64,000 nucleotides of DNA, from NCBI GenBank assembly GCA_963691775.1, contig OY829369.1, positions 3,596,001 through 3,660,000 of the forward strand, in the 5' to 3' direction. Shown here piece by piece: positions 44,768-53,400 of this stretch. The notes beneath the pieces were generated by a model, which was not told the origin of the DNA, did no database searches, and saw nothing but the letters and a program-made list of their open reading frames with translations. Positions within the stretch are counted from its first letter, which is position 1. Each line of letters starts with the position of its first letter. Both the position numbers and the translations under genes were made by a program. This DNA comes from JAZBPO01 sp963691775 (GTDB taxonomy: Bacteria; Pseudomonadota; Gammaproteobacteria; Pseudomonadales; Azotimanducaceae).

Positions 44768-44877
44768 TGTGAGTGCATTCCGTTGGTGGTCGATTCGAGA
44801 CCACCGTGCGCCTGCCGTGTGCGCTGAGCTCCGCGCGTTTATTTCCGCTCTTCCCTGGTTCAAATGAGGAATATGTG

Positions 44878-45306
44878 ATGCGAAATCGTTTGTTGATGGT
44901 TGTTTTGGCCATGCTGGCCGCGCCTGCAGCCATGTCACAGGACATTTCATTCGGCGAAGATTCGTTCACTGCATCGTTCTCCATTGACTCCAGCTACACG
45001 GCAGACGGAATGAATTACGAAGTCTCTGCCTCAGGTGAGGCTGGGCCCTATGGCCGCGTGTATTTATCTTATCTGTTTACCGACAAGCTTGAGATGGGGG
45101 ATGCAGGGGAATTCACGGGCTATGCGTGGACCCAGAATGGCGAAGCGTTCGCGCGCGCGACCCTGCAGGGCGTGTTCAGAAGGAAAGGTCCAATCTTCCA
45201 GATGTATTCGCTGGACATGGTCTCCAACGGCGTAATCAATATCGTGTCCGGTGAGGCTGATTTCGTGAATCAGACCATGACTTTCAAGGTTTCCGAGCTG
45301 AAATAA
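44878..45306 (+). CDS. Small YGRV-barrel paralog 2, exported
   Basis: The 142-residue protein starts at ATG 44878 (MRNRLLMVVLAMLAAPAAMS) with GAGGA upstream. The signal peptide is cleaved near AMS-QD. The mature part has YEVSASGEAGPYGRVYLSYLF, ARATLQGVF and MVSNGVINIVSGEADF, matching the order of motifs in its neighbour at 44411 and in the 49448 protein. It is the most divergent of the three. It is 110 bases from paralog 1 and 51 bases from the following lipoprotein gene, so the three genes may form a unit. Confidence 0.75.
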   Translation: MRNRLLMVVLAMLAAPAAMSQDISFGEDSFTASFSIDSSYTADGMNYEVSASGEAGPYGRVYLSYLFTDKLEMGDAGEFTGYAWTQNGEAFARATLQGVFRRKGPIFQMYSLDMVSNGVINIVSGEADFVNQTMTFKVSELK

Positions 45307-45357
45307 TACGCCGGGGCACAAGTTTTCCGCCATTTAAAATTCAGAGCGAGGTGCATC

Positions 45358-46233
45358 ATGACCAAGCAAGCCAGTGTTATTGCCCTATCACTATTCATGC
45401 TGGGATGTGCGGAGTCTGCGGATGACCCTGTAGCCGCAACCATGGCATCGACGGCTGCCGCTGAAGCGTCGTCGGCATCGCCGGCCGAGCCGGACGCCTA
45501 CTATGAGTATCTCTGGTGTCGGCAGGGCGAGAATTACTCCGCTGAAAGCGGCGCGAAACTTGTCGCGGATTGGAACGCAGTTATAGATGGCCTCGACGCG
45601 CAACCTCGAGCTGCGTTCGCATATCTCCCGGATGGCTGGGAAGACCCCAACTTCGATGGGTTATGGGTGCTCAACTGGGAAGATGCCGAGGCTATGGCGG
45701 CAGGATGGGCGGCCTTTGCGGCCGCGGATGGGGATGAACGTGTGAACGGTCAGAATCCGGGTGTGCTGAGCTGTGGAGCGGAGCCCGGCGTCGACCGATT
45801 TGGCTGGACGTCATACGTCCCGAAAGACATTCCCGTCAGCTTCAACATCGACGCTCCGCCCTATTATCTAACGAACCAGCTCTGCACATACAAGGAAGGG
45901 AAGTCCGGCGCTGATCTCCGGGCCGTGGTTCGCGACCATTTTCTGCCGGCTGTCCTGTCGATTGCGGAGAGCAATCCGGACAGCTCCTACTGGTTTCGCG
46001 TTGAAGCGCCTGACTTCACGCCGCTCGAGGCCTATCCGACCGATTTCAACTGGGTGAATTTCTGGAAGGACCGCGATGAAGGACTTGCTTCGCAGGCTGC
46101 CTTCGCAGAATCCGCGGCCGGCGCGGAGATACAAATGATGCTGAATGAAGTTGCGAGCTGCGCGCCGGCGGAGCCGCAAGGCTGGGCTGGCTATGCGCTG
46201 AGAACCGCGGACGGAGCGGTAGCGGCCCGCTAG
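45358..46233 (+). CDS. Hypothetical lipoprotein
   Basis: The 291-residue protein starts at ATG 45358 behind GAGG. The lipobox FMLGC near residue 17 is followed by a low-complexity Ala/Ser linker. Two similar alpha/beta halves follow (YYEYLWCRQGENYSAESGAKLVADWN, and LTNQLCTYKEGKSGADLRAVVRDHF), each opening with a Cys and a Gly-rich turn. This suggests a duplicated ferredoxin-like (dimeric alpha+beta barrel) domain. No catalytic motif was identified. It lies downstream of the YGRV paralogs. Confidence 0.72.
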   Translation: MTKQASVIALSLFMLGCAESADDPVAATMASTAAAEASSASPAEPDAYYEYLWCRQGENYSAESGAKLVADWNAVIDGLDAQPRAAFAYLPDGWEDPNFDGLWVLNWEDAEAMAAGWAAFAAADGDERVNGQNPGVLSCGAEPGVDRFGWTSYVPKDIPVSFNIDAPPYYLTNQLCTYKEGKSGADLRAVVRDHFLPAVLSIAESNPDSSYWFRVEAPDFTPLEAYPTDFNWVNFWKDRDEGLASQAAFAESAAGAEIQMMLNEVASCAPAEPQGWAGYALRTADGAVAAR

Positions 46234-46536
46234 CGTCGGCGCCTCGAGGCGTCTATGACGCCGGGTGCGTGGACCTCGGGGGGAGGACGCTACTTCCGGC
46301 TTCCCCTCTCCCGCCCCCCCGGCCAACGGGGTTGTCAGAGGCACGCAGGCTAGGCAGCGTTGCTCTGGAATCGAGGGCAGCGGCTTCGGGCAGGGCCCGT
46401 TGAGTTCGCGGGCTCCCGGAAGTGCGGTGGCAGCCACGTTTCAGCGCGCGTAGCGCCATCGCGCGAGTGTCTGGCCCTGGCGCTCACCGGGTGTGGCAGA
46501 TACTTTTCACTGCCTGCACGCTCGCGGAGCTTGTCC
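46234..46536. other. Gap without a supported gene
   Basis: About 300 bases upstream of the sugar dehydrogenase. The dehydrogenase frame stays open back to 46360, but this lacks a signal or family similarity. Confidence 0.4.
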
Positions 46537-47676
46537 ATGCTCATCCCTCGCATCTCCCTCGCCTGCTGTCTCGCTGCCTGTACAGCCGCGCAGGCCGAAC
46601 TTGTCCTTCCGTTCGAAATGCGCTCGGTCGCGACCTTTGACGAGCCCTGGGCACTTGCCCATCTGCCCGACGGGCGCATGCTCGTGACGGAGAAGAAGGG
46701 GACGCTGCGGGTGGTGACGCCGGAAGGTGATATCTCACGACCCGTAGCGGGCGTACCTGACGTCGCCTACGGCGGTCAGGGGGGGCTCGGAGACGTCGTT
46801 CTGCACCCTGCATTTCAGGATAACGGGCTCGTCTACTTGAGTTACGCGGAAGCGGGAGTCGGAGGGACGCGCGGCGCAGCGGTTGCTCGAGGTGAGCTGA
46901 CGCTGGATACGCGGGGTGGGGGTGAGATCAGAAACGTAACGGTCATCTGGCGTCAGTACCCGAAGGTCGTGGGCTACGGCCACTACGGCCACCGGATCGG
47001 ATTCGACGACGACGGCTTTCTCTGGATCACCTCCGGAGATCGGCAGAAGTTCACGCCCTCCCAGGACATGCAGGCGAACATCGGCAAGGTCCTTCGCCTC
47101 CGGGATGACGGCACGGTCCCCGAAGACAACCCCTTCGTGAACCTCTTCGATGATGACCCGCTGCTCGATGACCTGGGTGTCTATCCCGAGGTCTGGTCCC
47201 TGGGTCATCGGAATCCGCTCGGCTTCGACTTTGATGCCGGCGGCCGACCCTGGGTCATGGAGATGGGGCCTGCGGGCGGCGATGAACTCAATCTTGTTCG
47301 TCGCGGCGGAAACTATGGTTATCCCGTTGTATCGAACGGCAATCACTATGACGGCCGCTCTATTCCAGACCACGCTACGCATCCGGAATTTATTGCGCCC
47401 GCGGCCTGGTGGACGCCTGTTGTATCCCCCGGAGATCTGGAGATTTATACGGGGAAGGCCTTTGCCGGCTGGCAGGGTAGCGCACTGATTGCGGGTCTTT
47501 CTTCTCGCGCCATCGTCCGCGTCGCCTTTGATGGTGACGTCGCGGAGGAAGTCGAGCGTTTCGATATGGGTGCGCGCATTCGTAGCGTGGTCGAAGGTCC
47601 GGACGGTTCTCTTTGGGTGCTTGAAGACGATCGCGATGACAGCGATGGTGAATTGCTGCATCTGACCCCGCGCTGA
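46537..47676 (+). CDS. Soluble PQQ-dependent aldose/glucose dehydrogenase-like protein
   Basis: The 379-residue protein starts at ATG 46537, with GGAG seven bases upstream. A signal peptide (LACCLAACTAAQA) precedes a six-bladed propeller of the sorbosone/glucose dehydrogenase family. Motifs are PWALAHLPDGRMLVTEKKG, GGQGGLGDVVLHPAF, GHRIGFDDDGFLWITSGDR, WSLGHRNPLGFDF, EMGPAGGDELNLV, GGNYGYP, the Trp-rich PAAWWTPVVSPG, and R-V-R near IRSVVEGPDGSLWVLEDD. It should oxidise sugar aldehydes in the periplasm with PQQ. The window's PqqD at 59524 belongs to another locus and does not imply PQQ synthesis here. Confidence 0.9.
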   Translation: MLIPRISLACCLAACTAAQAELVLPFEMRSVATFDEPWALAHLPDGRMLVTEKKGTLRVVTPEGDISRPVAGVPDVAYGGQGGLGDVVLHPAFQDNGLVYLSYAEAGVGGTRGAAVARGELTLDTRGGGEIRNVTVIWRQYPKVVGYGHYGHRIGFDDDGFLWITSGDRQKFTPSQDMQANIGKVLRLRDDGTVPEDNPFVNLFDDDPLLDDLGVYPEVWSLGHRNPLGFDFDAGGRPWVMEMGPAGGDELNLVRRGGNYGYPVVSNGNHYDGRSIPDHATHPEFIAPAAWWTPVVSPGDLEIYTGKAFAGWQGSALIAGLSSRAIVRVAFDGDVAEEVERFDMGARIRSVVEGPDGSLWVLEDDRDDSDGELLHLTPR

Positions 47677-47848
47677 GCAGGCGAGTCGCACGGGGCGATC
47701 CGCGGCCCTGGGTAAACGCAGGGACACCCACTCCGTTCGCAGCTGGCCAACGGTCTTAACGGGGGAACGGGCACCGCCGCGAGGGCTGGTTTTTCATCAC
47801 GCTAAGGACTCCGTTGCGGAATCCGACCGCGACCAAAAGGAGCGGCCT

Positions 47849-48694
47849 GTGAGCGATAGACATGCCATGACGCTCTACGGCAACGATCATTCGCCGTGGG
47901 TTCAAGCGGTGATGCTCGGCCTGCACGAAGAAAAGCGGAGCTACGAGCGTTCAACGGTTCCCAGCATCGAGGTCTTCAGGCAGTGGGGTCCTATGATGCC
48001 GGCGGCCAAAATGGGGAATGAGCCGTGGTTCCTCGAGTCCAGCGCGATCCTTGAGCGGCTGGGTTTCGCCGCCGTGAGCGAAGCCGATATGGCAGCCGTC
48101 CGACAGGCGTGGACGGGGGTCATGCACCGAGCTGATTACGTGCCACGCTTTTGGGGCGAATTCAGCTTGGCGAGCGACCCGAGCCCGTCGGCGCTCGCGC
48201 GGTTCGCGCGTAACTTCTTGCGTGCCTTCACGATCCTCTACTTTTTCACGCTTATTCGTTTCGGCGTATTCGCCCGAGGCTATCAGGACCCGGAGAATCA
48301 CGGTGACGCCTTCGTCTATTGGGAGCAGCGGTTGAGAGCAGGCGAGGGAGCGTTCGTCGCCGGAGCCAAGCCGGATTCGCTCGATTTTCTGCTTTTCGGC
48401 ATCGTTCAGTGCCACTGCAGTATTCCCGTTCCAACCGTTGTGTCCCTACAGACCGATCCTCGCCTGGTCGAGGTCCGAGCGTGGATTTCAACGATGCAGA
48501 AGCGCTACGAGGATTATCCTTCTCTGTACTCAGGTCGGTATTTCCAGCCGCATTCATCCGGCCCCCCACCCGCTGCCGGCCTGGACCAGTTCGCCTTCTG
48601 GCTCGGCGCGGTTGTTTCGATCGCGCTCGCGCCGCTTACGCTGCCCGCAATCGCCTTTTTCGTATATCGCAACACACGGCTACGAGGCGCCTGA
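47849..48694 (+). CDS. GST-like protein with C-terminal membrane helix
   Basis: The 281-residue protein starts at GTG 47849 with AAAGGAG six bases upstream. The N-terminal thioredoxin-like part (MTLYGNDHSPWVQAVMLGL) and the helical part (GAKPDSLDFLLFGIVQ) match GST/Ure2-like folds. The N-terminal domain is short, however, and the usual cis-Pro strand is replaced by MPAAKMGNEPWF with ESSAILERLG. The last 30 residues (AFWLGAVVSIALAPLTLPAIAFFVY) form a transmembrane hairpin or helix, unusual for soluble GSTs. Activity is uncertain. Confidence 0.78.
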   Translation: MSDRHAMTLYGNDHSPWVQAVMLGLHEEKRSYERSTVPSIEVFRQWGPMMPAAKMGNEPWFLESSAILERLGFAAVSEADMAAVRQAWTGVMHRADYVPRFWGEFSLASDPSPSALARFARNFLRAFTILYFFTLIRFGVFARGYQDPENHGDAFVYWEQRLRAGEGAFVAGAKPDSLDFLLFGIVQCHCSIPVPTVVSLQTDPRLVEVRAWISTMQKRYEDYPSLYSGRYFQPHSSGPPPAAGLDQFAFWLGAVVSIALAPLTLPAIAFFVYRNTRLRGA

Positions 48695-48954
48695 ACGCAT
48701 CGCGTAGAACGTTTCTCTGGCTAGTGACCCTTCCGCGGTCACGGGCAAGCAGGTCAGGGGCCAACGCGTCGCGGTTCGCGAGCACGCGGTTCGCGCTCAC
48801 GTGGCCATGCACCAGCCGTTCGGCCCGATCAACATGGATGTTCGCCGCTGACGATCCCACGGGACGTCCATTGCCTATTGAATTCCGGCGATGAGGCCCG
48901 CGCGCAATCGCAGTCGCTGGCTGCTCCAACGACTGGACCATTGCGCGGTGCCCG

Positions 48955-49251
48955 TCAGAATTTCATCAGCGCGGGCATGAACTTCCAGCTGGGTTCCGCT
49001 GTGAAGTATTTTTCTGCGAAGGCCGCGAGGACGCCGCTGTCCGTTCGCCACTGCAGATAGACCTCGTAGTGCGCTCGACTCTCCCAGATCGAAACGGCCT
49101 CGATCTGACCGGAATCATCGTTCTCGCAGAGGTAGAGCCCATGGCAGCCGCGGTAAGCCCTCGTGACGGGCAGAACGGCTGAAAATTCGGTCAGGAATTC
49201 GGTTCGCTTCGCTGGGTCGATCGTTATGGTGAGATTCACAACGCAGGTCAT
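48955..49251 (-). CDS. Antibiotic biosynthesis monooxygenase (ABM) family protein
   Basis: The 98-residue protein starts at ATG 49251 behind AAGGAG. It has the ABM dimeric alpha/beta barrel pattern: VVNLTITIDPAKRTEFLTEF, then GCHGLYLCENDDSGQIEAVSIWESRAHYEVYLQWR. Members act as quinol or anthrone monooxygenases, or only as small dimeric binding proteins. No substrate can be assigned from context. Confidence 0.85.
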   Translation of the reverse strand: MTCVVNLTITIDPAKRTEFLTEFSAVLPVTRAYRGCHGLYLCENDDSGQIEAVSIWESRAHYEVYLQWRTDSGVLAAFAEKYFTAEPSWKFMPALMKF

Positions 49252-49330
49252 AGAACGCTCCTTCGATTGGGTGGGAGGCCTTCCTATGCGTTCAGCCGTG
49301 GCGGCGCTCAGGGTGCGCGCTGCGTGAGCG

Positions 49331-49366
49331 TGCGGCGGCTAGTGCGGCGGCTAGTGCGGCGGCTAG
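49331..49366. repeat. 12-bp tandem repeat, three units
   Basis: The unit tgcggcggctag occurs three times in succession, directly upstream of the ABM gene start. It is a third locus with a 12-base period in this window. Confidence 0.85.
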
Positions 49367-49447
49367 TTTGGCGATGAGCCGCCGCGCGGACCTGGACGCA
49401 TGGCCCTCGTTCGGCACACGCGCCCGCCGCGGCTCGGCGTCGCACCA

Positions 49448-49876
49448 CTACTTGATCACATGGACTTCGATCGTCATTTCCTTCGAGGCTGGGTCGAAGG
49501 TCACTACGTCGAAGTTCATGGTGCCGTCAGAGATCTCGACCACGTGGCGCATCACGACGACGCCATCCTCGATGGCCCACCGCCCTGCAAAGAGCCCGGT
49601 GACGTAGCCGTCGGGCGATACGCCGCGTCCCTCCCCTGATACTTCTCCAGAGGTTCGATCTGCGTCATAGGCGAGGGTGAACGTTACGTAGACCCTGCCA
49701 TAGGTGCCCATTTCGCCCTCGGCGTTGATCGTCGTCGCGTCCCGGCCGAGCGTCACCGAGGTGACGGTCATGGGCGAATCTGGCTGACGCTTCTCGAAGG
49801 CAATTGTCTCGTGGTGGTCGGCCTGCGCGGCTGTGCCAAAGCAGGCGAACATGAACAGCACTATGAAACGCTTCAT
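49448..49876 (-). CDS. Small YGRV-barrel paralog 3, exported
   Basis: The 142-residue protein starts at ATG 49876 (MKRFIVLFMFACFGTAAQA) with AAGGAG upstream and a signal cleaved after AQA. The mature part carries ATTINAEGEMGTYGRVYVTF, SGEGRGVSPDGYVTGLFAGRW, VVMRHVVEISDGTMNFDVV and FDPASKEMTIEVHVIK. These motifs occur in the same order and spacing as in the 44411 product, with about half of the positions identical in the conserved stretches. It lies about 5 kb from the other two paralogs and on the opposite strand. The function is unknown. Confidence 0.8.
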   Translation of the reverse strand: MKRFIVLFMFACFGTAAQADHHETIAFEKRQPDSPMTVTSVTLGRDATTINAEGEMGTYGRVYVTFTLAYDADRTSGEVSGEGRGVSPDGYVTGLFAGRWAIEDGVVVMRHVVEISDGTMNFDVVTFDPASKEMTIEVHVIK

Positions 49877-50490
49877 CTCGGTCTCCTTTCCAAGTAGCAA
49901 CGATGCGCCTGTGGGGGCGCAGCTCACGCACCAAGCTCAGGCAGCTTCCGAAGGCGGTCAATCGCATTGCTGTTGTCTGGCGTAAACGTTGGTAAGCGGC
50001 GCTGCCGGGGCAAGGGAGATAAAAATCCAGGTCACGGGCAACGAATGCGTAGGCGGATCAGCCAGTGCAGCGTTGCGTCAGGAGCAGCCTTGCATCCCGG
50101 GTTTGCAGGATGAACCGCGGTATTCCGCCCGATCGGCGCCTGCCGCAACAACAGATGCGGCTCGCGTCGCTCCCATTGATTTATCAATCAGAACATCCGC
50201 TTGGGCTCGACCAGTTGCGCGCGCCTTTGCTTTTCTGAGCCCCCCGTTTCGACCGATCGGTTCGATCCGTTCCGGTGTCCATAGCGCGCCGTCAATTGCT
50301 CCACAGCGTATGAAGATGGGTGCCTTGCGTCGGTAAATGGTCCGGGAGAACCCGGCTCTGAGTGCTGCCCCTTTCCAGGTCGATGCCTCGATAGGCTTGC
50401 AGCGCTCGTCGGTGTGGCTGGACGGACGATGATGAGTGTTCCTAAGCTCAGGCCTTGCTCGCGCATCGGCGCAATCGCCAAGGAGATGGC
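49877..50490. other. Divergent gap without a supported gene
   Basis: About 610 bases lie between the YGRV paralog 3 gene and the large cyclase gene, transcribed away from each other. It contains only short biased frames; promoters for both genes should lie here. Confidence 0.4.
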
Positions 50491-53400
50491 GTGACTGAAA
50501 GCATGGAAGCGGAGCACGCTCACCGGGGCGCAGTTCGTCTAGGGCGCGCCTACGGTCGCTACATCCCCCGTTTGATCATCGAGCGCCTGCGGCGTGAAGC
50601 ACGGGCTGTCGATTCGCCGTCGAAGGAAGACTTCCGCGCGGCCATCCTGTTCGCTGATATCAGTGGCTTCACCCCGCTTACGGAGGCCTTCGCCAGCCGC
50701 GGTCCAGAAGGTGCCGAAGCGCTGACGCGTCTGCTCAACGACTACTTCGGCCGGATGTGTGAGATCGTCTTCGATCACGGCGGTGACGTGCTGAAATTTG
50801 CCGGCGACGCGCTTCTGGCGACGTGGCGGCCGGAGGCCGACGGCAGCAGCGCGAGCGACGTGTGCGCGCGCGCCGTGTCGTGCGCCAAGGGTCTTCAAGA
50901 CAGCCTCGCGGGTTACACCGCCGACGGCCATCCACTCAGTCTGCGGACCGCCGTCGGCTTCGGTGATGCCTCTGTGGTGCATGTCGGCGGTCAGTTTGGA
51001 CGCTGGGAATTCGCGATTGCCGGGGGGGCGCTTAATCAGGTCGGTCGTATCGGCGACCTGGCTGATCCCGGGGACGTGCTCGTCTCGACCGAAGTTTTTG
51101 CCCGCCTGCGCGCCCGGACGCGGGCCGAAATCGTGGTCAGCCCGGATGCTGACCCTGAACTGACTGAATGGCCGCCGCGGCGAATCCACGCAATCGAGGG
51201 CATTGAGCCGCGGCGCGCGCATCCGCCGAAGGATCTGCCGATCGCGCTTCAGGACGCCTTGCGTGGCTATCTTCCGGCATCAATCACGCGCCGCATCAGC
51301 GCTGGTCAGACAGATTTTCTGGGCGAGCTGCGCCGGCTCACCATCCTTTTCGTGAATCTCCCAGACATCAACTACAAGACACCGCTCGACCAGGCTCAGG
51401 AAGCCTTCAGTGGCCTGCAGAAAGCGCTCTACATTCCCTGGGAAGGTTCGATCAACAAGCTCTCGGTCGACGACAAAGGCATTTCGCTCGTTGCCGCGCT
51501 CGGCCTGCCCCCCTTCGCGCACGAGGATGATCCGGCGCGAGGCGCTCAAGCCGCTCTGGCGATGCATCAGGCGCTCGCTGATTTGGGTCAGCGTTGCTCT
51601 ATCGGTGTCACCACTGGGCGAGTCTATTGCGGCTCGGTCGGCGGCTCCGGTCGACAGGAGTACACGATCATGGGCGACCGCGTGAACCTTGCGGCCCGCC
51701 TCATGCAGCACGCTAAGGACGGCATCCTCTGTGATGCAGACACGGTTGCGCGCTCATCGGACCAGGTGCGGTACGCAGAACCTGAATCGCTCACCGTCAA
51801 AGGCAAAATCGAAGCACTTGAGGTCAGTCGCCCGCTTGGCGCCCGTGTGCGCGTCGCGGAAACAGCGTCCGATGATTCTTTGCTGATCGGCCGTCGCGTC
51901 GAGATCGCGAAGCTGCGCGGTGCGCTTGAGCAATTGCTTCAGACGTCTCGCAGCAGCCTCGTTTACATCGAGGGCGAGGCTGGCGTGGGCAAGTCGCGCT
52001 TGGTCGATCAGTTCGTTGCGGATCATGTCCGACCGCTGCCCGTCCAGCTGCTGCGTGGCGCAGCTGATGCCATCGATCGCATCACGCCCTATCACGCTTT
52101 CCAGCCGGTGCTGCTGGACCTCTTTTCCCTGCACTACGCTGAACCCGCGATTCGCCGAGAGCGGGTGCGACACGCGCTGCGGGGGGACGCCGCGATCCTC
52201 GAGCTGCTGCCGCTGCTCGAAGACGTGCTGCCCATGGAGTTCGAAGACACCGAGCTCACGCGGCAGATGACCGGCGAGGTGCGCGCGTCGAATTTGCAGC
52301 TGCTGATGACCGCGCTCCTTGGCTACGCCGCGTCCGTGCGGCCACTCCTCGTGGTCATCGACGACGCGCACTGGCTCGATTCGGCATCCTGGGAGCTGCT
52401 GCGCGCATGCCTGCGCGATGTCAGTCCGCTGCTGGTCATCGTTACCGGCCGGCCTGCAAGTGACGCGATGCCGGACGGCCTGCGGGAGATCCTTGCCAGC
52501 GCTGATTCGCAGCGATTACACCTTGAACGTATGACGCCTGCTGAGTGCGTGGAACTGGTGGCGCGACGCCTGGGCGTCAGCGCCTTGCCTGCGAAGGTGG
52601 CAATGCTCATTCGCGAACGCGGAGAGGGGCATCCCTATTTCAGTGAGGAGATCGGTTATGCGCTGCGCGAGGCGGGCACGCTCGTGATCGACAGCGGCGA
52701 AGCGCGGCTGGCCCGCGTGGGCGGTATAACGGCCGAGATGCAGCTGCCGGACACGATCGAGGGAATCGTCACCAGCCGCATAGATCGGCTGACGCCACAG
52801 CAACAACTCGCGCTCAAGGTCGCAAGCTGCATCGGCCGTGTCTTTTCCATCCGCGTCCTGCACGACGTTTATCCTGTCGCAGAAGACCGGGCCACGCTGA
52901 TGGAGTGCCTTTCTGGTCTGGACGTCGCGCCCGCAGAAATTTCCGAGTCGGACGAGAGCTGGACGTTCAAGCATGCGATCACGCGACAGGTCGCCTACGA
53001 CCTCATGCTGCACGCCCAACGTGAGCAGCTGCACGGTGCGATTGCGCAGTGGTACGAGCACCATCATGCGGATGATCTCGAACCGCATTATCCGCTGCTC
53101 GCGCATCACTGGTCGCGCGCCAAGCGACCGGACGCAGCTTTGCGGTACCTGCCCCTGGCAGCCGCCAGTGCGCTCGCCGCGAACGCGGCTTCGGAGGCCA
53201 TCGAGTTCGTACAGCAGGCCTTCGAGCTTGTGGACGGCCCGGAGGCCATGCTGGTGCCGACGGCCGTCGAGCGCGCGCGGTGGCTGATGTTGCGCGGACG
53301 TGCCGAGCATGCGCTCGGCCGATTGTTCGACGCCCGCGCATCCCTTGAAGCGTCGCTGGCGCTTCTCGGCGAGGGCGTACCGTCGCTGCGGCCGATGGTG

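Noticed and set aside
46360..46536. Upstream extension of the sugar dehydrogenase
   Set aside because: ATG 46537 has GGAG and a proper signal peptide; the extension would bury the signal.
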